The notes under the pieces: model-generated | What the model was told of the DNA's origin: nothing | Database searches by the model: none | What the model saw: only the letters and a program-made list of their open reading frames with translations | Position numbers and translations under genes: made by a program | Shown: positions 7,564-9,636 of the stretch, piece by piece | Position numbering within the stretch: the first letter of the stretch is position 1 | Layout: every line of letters starts with the position of its first letter | NCBI GenBank assembly: GCA_947462945.1 | Contig: CANHTE010000017.1 | Coordinates: 1-9,636 of the forward strand | Reading direction: 5' to 3' | DNA: 9,636 bases | Origin: Acetobacteraceae bacterium | Lineage (GTDB): Bacteria > Pseudomonadota > Alphaproteobacteria > Acetobacterales > Acetobacteraceae

Positions 7564-7582
7564 GGTCCAAAGTCTCTGGACC
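7564..7582 (-). promoter_or_regulatory. 19-bp imperfect palindrome upstream of the fur-family gene (candidate operator or 5'UTR hairpin)
   Basis: GGTCCAAAGTCTCTGGACC reads as two 9-base half sites around a central T, with 8 of 9 positions symmetric. It lies 36 bases upstream of the ATG at 7528. As RNA on the minus strand it folds into an eight-pair stem with one G-U pair. Size and position suit an autoregulatory operator, but the sequence is not AT-rich like classical Fur boxes, so it may be a leader hairpin. Symmetry is seen; function is inferred. Confidence 0.4.
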
Positions 7583-7589
7583 TCAGAAG

Positions 7590-7616
7590 CCCATAGGGCA
7601 AGTTCGCGCCTGACAA
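7590..7616 (-). promoter_or_regulatory. Weak candidate promoter of the fur-olsB unit
   Basis: On the minus strand TTGTCA (7616-7611, five of six matches to TTGACA) is followed after 15 bases by TATGGG (7595-7590, three of six matches to TATAAT). The spacer is short and the -10 box poor. The -35 box overlaps the T-tract of the upstream mucR terminator, so the promoter would begin exactly where that transcript ends. The 19-bp palindrome would lie just after the start site. Tentative. Confidence 0.25.
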
Positions 7617-7647
7617 AAGCCGCCCCGTTCGGTGGGAACGGGGCGGC
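7615..7647 (-). terminator. Rho-independent terminator of the mucR-family gene
   Basis: Immediately after the mucR stop codon (7 bases away) the minus strand has a perfect 12-bp GC-rich stem with arms GCCGCCCCGTTC and GAACGGGGCGGC around a 5-base loop, followed by TTTT and GTCA. This is a textbook intrinsic terminator and separates the mucR transcript from the fur-olsB unit on the same strand. Confidence 0.88.
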
Positions 7648-7653
7648 GAAGCT

Positions 7654-8073
7654 TCAGGCGCCGGGCTTGCGCGACTGCGTTCCCAGGCCGATCTGCTTCG
7701 CCAGAGAGGAGCGATGCTTGGCATAATTCGGGGCGACCATTGGGTATTCCGGGGGCAGGCCCCACTTGTCCCGATATTGATCCGGCGTCATGCCATAGGA
7801 GGTTTGCAGATGGCGCTTCAGCATCTTCAGCTTCTTGCCGTCTTCCAGGCAAATCAGGTAGTCGGCCGTGATGGACTTCTTCACGGGCACGGCTGGCGGC
7901 TTCTTCTCGACCTCGACCTGCGCCGGTGCCGACCCAAGCGATGACAAGGTGCGGTGCACCTCAACGATCAGATTCGGCAAATCGTTTACGGAAACTGGGT
8001 TATTGGAAACATGCGCGGAAACTATCTCAGCCGTCAGGCCCAGAATATCGCCGCTCATAGAGCTTTCTGACAT
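7654..8073 (-). CDS. MucR/Ros-family transcriptional regulator with atypical zinc-finger
   Basis: A 139-residue regulator of the Ros/MucR family, small DNA-binding proteins that act on AT-rich promoters and control surface polysaccharide, motility and cell-cycle genes in alphaproteobacteria. The N-terminal 45 residues form the helical oligomerisation region (LTAEIVSAHVSNN...LPNLIVEVHRTL); a Pro/Lys-rich linker (about 50-68) follows, then the DNA-binding domain from DYLICLEDGKKLKMLKRHL (71-89) through MTPDQYRDKWGLPPEYPMVAP to the basic tail. The zinc site is degraded: C75 and H88 are kept, the second cysteine is D78 (as in many MucR proteins), but the last histidine is lost (S92, Y93). The ATG at 8073 has GGGAAAG about seven bases upstream and is preferred over a TTG at 8094 and the ATG at 8058. 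A terminator follows the gene, so it is monocistronic, and it is divergent from the tusA-like gene. Confidence 0.92.
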   Translation of the reverse strand: MSESSMSGDILGLTAEIVSAHVSNNPVSVNDLPNLIVEVHRTLSSLGSAPAQVEVEKKPPAVPVKKSITADYLICLEDGKKLKMLKRHLQTSYGMTPDQYRDKWGLPPEYPMVAPNYAKHRSSLAKQIGLGTQSRKPGA

Positions 8074-8104
8074 ATCGTTCTTTCCCGAATTCAATTTGCC
8101 GGTG

Positions 8105-8132
8105 CATATAGCATGCGTATCGCATATTGCAA
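8105..8132 (-). promoter_or_regulatory. Candidate mucR promoter with palindromic operator in its spacer
   Basis: On the minus strand TTGCAA (8132-8127, four of six to TTGACA) is followed after 16 bases by TATATG (8110-8105, four of six to TATAAT), placing the start site roughly 25 bases before the ATG at 8073. The spacer contains the palindrome ATGCGTATCGCAT (8113-8125; arms ATGCG/CGCAT). The hexamer GCATAT also occurs twice, at 8104 and 8122, 18 bases apart. TTGCAA is its own reverse complement, so it could also serve the divergent tusA-like gene, though I find no good -10 box on that side. MucR/Ros proteins generally repress themselves, so an autoregulatory site is expected here; the match is inference. 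Confidence 0.45.
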
Positions 8133-8182
8133 GATTAACACTTCAGCTAAACAGTATCGAAACGCATTGAGCAAGGACCCGA

Positions 8183-8407
8183 ATGTTCCAATTGGATGTT
8201 TCCGAAGATACTTGCCCGATGACCTTCGTCCGCACCCGGCTCCAACTGGATAAAATGTCGGCCGGAGAGGTGCTGGAGGTGCGTTACCTCGGGGAGGAGC
8301 CCCGCCGCAACCTCGCACGCAGCTTGGCAGAGCAAGGGCACGTCATTCTCGACGAAAGCGAGGAGACCGGGGGCGCGGGGCGCATCCGCATCCGCAAGGG
8401 CGGCTGA
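8183..8407 (+). CDS. TusA/SirA-like sulfur-carrier (sulfurtransferase) family protein
   Basis: A 74-residue small cytosolic protein with the TusA/SirA/YedF fold. The active-site cysteine is C11 in DTCPMTFVRTRLQLDKMSAGEVLEV; such proteins carry persulfide sulfur on this cysteine for tRNA thiolation, cofactor synthesis or sulfur oxidation. The usual second proline of the CPxP motif is Thr14 (CPMT), marking a divergent subgroup, so the physiological partner is uncertain and the name TusA should not be taken as orthology. The second half, EEPRRNLARSLAEQGHVILDE, is the expected helix-strand unit, and the end is basic (RIRIRKGG). The ATG at 8183 has AAGGA five bases upstream. No tus or dsr genes adjoin it; its only close neighbour is the divergent mucR gene. 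A 22-base sequence is duplicated across its stop codon. Confidence 0.85.
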   Translation: MFQLDVSEDTCPMTFVRTRLQLDKMSAGEVLEVRYLGEEPRRNLARSLAEQGHVILDESEETGGAGRIRIRKGG

Positions 8408-8430
8408 GCCGCATCCGCATGGGCGGCTGG
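8386..8430. repeat. Short tandem duplication across the tusA-like stop codon
   Basis: Bases 8386-8407 and 8409-8430 are near-identical 22-base copies (20 of 22 match) offset by 23 bases, each containing CCGCATCCGCA, one differing base, then GGGCGGCTG. The first copy encodes the last residues of the tusA-like protein and its TGA; the second changes that TGA to TGG and lies downstream, untranslated. This looks like a recent local slippage duplication. Confidence 0.7.
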
Positions 8431-8462
8431 GCAGCGGGGGGGCGTTTTCGCCGGGGGCGACC

Positions 8463-9074
8463 TCAATGCGCCGCGCCGGCCACGATGTTCACCGCCGCTG
8501 CCAGAATGACGGCATTGAAGGCGAAGGCCACCAAGCCGTGCAACAGCACCAGGCGCCGCATTGCGGGGCTGTCGGTGGTGACATCGCTCACCTGGAAGGT
8601 CATGCCGATGGTGAAGGCGAAATACAGGAACTCCGCAAATTCCGGCGTGCCGTCTCCGCCGGGGAAGACCAACCCCCTCTCCCGCATCCAGTATTCATGG
8701 GCGTAATCCTGCGCGAAAAGCAGGTGCACATAGAACCAGGAGAGGATGATGGCGAAAATCGCCAGCACGCCGCCCAGCCCCTCCCATCGCAGCACCAGAA
8801 AGATGAGCGAGGCGCCGGCGGCCAGCACCGAAAGGCCCGTCACCATGCCGCGCCCCTCCGTCATGGCGTTGGCGCGGTCTCGCATGGCTGCGGGTGGCGC
8901 CCTGCCCAGTCGCCGCAGCAGCAGCGCGGCATAGGTGAGGATATGGGCGGACCAGCCCAGCATGGCCGCCCATTCCAACCGCAAGCCAGCCATTGAAAGC
9001 AGCAGGCCAACCAGCAAGCCGCTTCCCAGGCCCTGCAGCGTAAAGCCGTGCCGCAAGGTTCCGGGAAGGCGCAT
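8463..9074 (-). CDS. DUF1345 family inner-membrane protein
   Basis: A 203-residue integral membrane protein with about six hydrophobic segments (near residues 14-32, 36-55, 77-96, 101-121, 147-162 and 175-199). Family signatures are DYAHEYW at 123-129 after the fourth helix and FLYFAFTIGMTFQVSDV at 149-165, which identify DUF1345, a family without known biochemical function. A charged loop (about 54-76, RRLGRAPPAAMRDR) separates helices two and three. The ATG at 9074 is chosen; a GTG at 9083, directly after the stop codon of the upstream dehydratase gene, would add three residues and cannot be excluded because neither has a strong Shine-Dalgarno. The zero to nine-base gap implies co-transcription and coupling with the dehydratase gene, but gives no clear functional link. 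It converges with the tusA-like gene across 55 bp. Confidence 0.87.
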   Translation of the reverse strand: MRLPGTLRHGFTLQGLGSGLLVGLLLSMAGLRLEWAAMLGWSAHILTYAALLLRRLGRAPPAAMRDRANAMTEGRGMVTGLSVLAAGASLIFLVLRWEGLGGVLAIFAIILSWFYVHLLFAQDYAHEYWMRERGLVFPGGDGTPEFAEFLYFAFTIGMTFQVSDVTTDSPAMRRLVLLHGLVAFAFNAVILAAAVNIVAGAAH

Positions 9075-9083
9075 CGCGGCCAC

Positions 9084-9636
9084 TCAGGCTGCCATCGCCT
9101 GCGCAAAGACCCCCGAATCCACATTCCCACCGCTGAGGATGATGCCCGTCACCGCATCGCGCGTCTCAAGCTTGCCGGCCAGAACCGCGGCCAGCGCCAC
9201 GGCACCGCCCGGCTCCACCACCAGCTTCAGGTGGATGAAGGCGAAGCGCATGGCAGCGAAGACCTCCTCCGCCGTCACCGCCAGCCCATTGGTCACGCGC
9301 GGGGCATTGATGGCGAAGGTCAGCTGGCCGGGCTGGCGGGAAAGCAGCGCATCGCAGAGACCGGGGCCCTGGCCGTCATTGGGGATGCGGTGGCCCGCGC
9401 GCAGCGACTGGCCATAATCATCCCAGCCTTCCGGCTCCACCGCATAAATCCGCGCCTGCGGCGCCAGGGCCTTGGCCGACAGCGCTGAGCCCGCCAGCAA
9501 GCCGCCCCCCCCGGTGCAGATGGCGAGCTGATCCGGCCGGAAGCCCGCTTCCCGTGCATCCTCCAGCAATTCCAGGATGGCCGTGCCTTGGCCGGCGATC
9601 ACATCGGGGTGGTCAAAGGGCGGGATATGCGCAGCG
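9084..9636 (-). CDS. PLP-dependent threonine/serine dehydratase, C-terminal part (5' end outside window)
   Basis: The last ~184 residues of a fold-type II PLP enzyme of the threonine dehydratase/serine racemase group, which deaminates threonine or serine to 2-oxoacids and ammonia. The visible part reads HIPPFDHPDVIAGQGTAILELLE, then the phosphate-binding glycine loop CTGGGGLLAG, then YAVEPEGWDDYGQSL, and near the end VVEPGGAVALAA and ILSGGNVD, whose Ser lies by the PLP ring nitrogen. The PLP-binding lysine is beyond the window edge. The protein stops about 15 residues after SGGN with no ACT domain, so it is the short catabolic or serine-racemase-like form rather than the isoleucine-regulated biosynthetic IlvA. 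Threo-3-hydroxyaspartate ammonia-lyase is a close alternative. DUF1345 follows at once on the same strand. Confidence 0.9.
   Translation of the reverse strand, partial: AAHIPPFDHPDVIAGQGTAILELLEDAREAGFRPDQLAICTGGGGLLAGSALSAKALAPQARIYAVEPEGWDDYGQSLRAGHRIPNDGQGPGLCDALLSRQPGQLTFAINAPRVTNGLAVTAEEVFAAMRFAFIHLKLVVEPGGAVALAAVLAGKLETRDAVTGIILSGGNVDSGVFAQAMAA

Noticed and set aside
6306..7726. Plus-strand open frames opposite olsB and the fur-family gene
   Set aside because: The minus-strand proteins match known families along their full length; the plus-strand frames do not resemble any protein.
8431..8462. G-rich run with GGCGTTTTCGCC between the tusA-like and DUF1345 genes
   Set aside because: Four-base stem around TTTT is below what I would accept as a terminator.

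Overview
The window is GC-rich, densely coded DNA from an alphaproteobacterium, most likely Rhodospirillales and probably the Acetobacteraceae (for example a Roseomonas-like genus). The grounds are base composition, a gap-pgk pair, a Ros/MucR-type regulator, an alphaproteobacterial-style Fur protein without C-terminal cysteines, and an OlsB-type ornithine acyltransferase. The taxon is an inference; no rRNA, tRNA or species marker is present.

Layout. Positions 1-1502 (+): the 3' end of gap followed by complete pgk, two consecutive glycolytic/gluconeogenic enzymes, with a perfect hairpin between them. Positions 1503-1556: convergent junction with two hairpins. Positions 1557-2471 (-): a cytosolic SMP-30/gluconolactonase-family enzyme. 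It is divergent from a two-gene hydantoinase/oxoprolinase operon, hyuB (2530-4248, +) and hyuA (4248-6275, +), whose stop and start codons overlap by one base. Together these look like a small catabolic module for a lactam, hydantoin or lactone; the substrate cannot be read from sequence.

Positions 6312-7528 (-): a Fur-family metal regulator and an OlsB-like acyltransferase joined by an ATGA overlap, so metal sensing and ornithine-lipid synthesis appear to be one translational unit. Upstream on the same strand, but separated by a strong intrinsic terminator (7615-7647), lies a MucR/Ros-family regulator (7654-8073, -) with a degraded zinc-binding site. It is divergent from a small TusA/SirA-like sulfur-carrier protein (8183-8407, +). 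The 109-bp region between them holds a candidate mucR promoter with a palindrome in its spacer. Positions 8463-9636 (-): a six-helix DUF1345 membrane protein preceded by the 3' part of a PLP-dependent threonine/serine dehydratase cut by the window edge.

Most of the window is ordinary chromosome. I see no mobile element, CRISPR array, phage gene or toxin-antitoxin pair, and nothing I would call a new multi-gene system. The points most worth following are the fur-olsB coupling, the predicted metal-site loss in both regulators, the operator-like palindromes upstream of mucR and fur, and the divergent SMP-30/hyuBA module.
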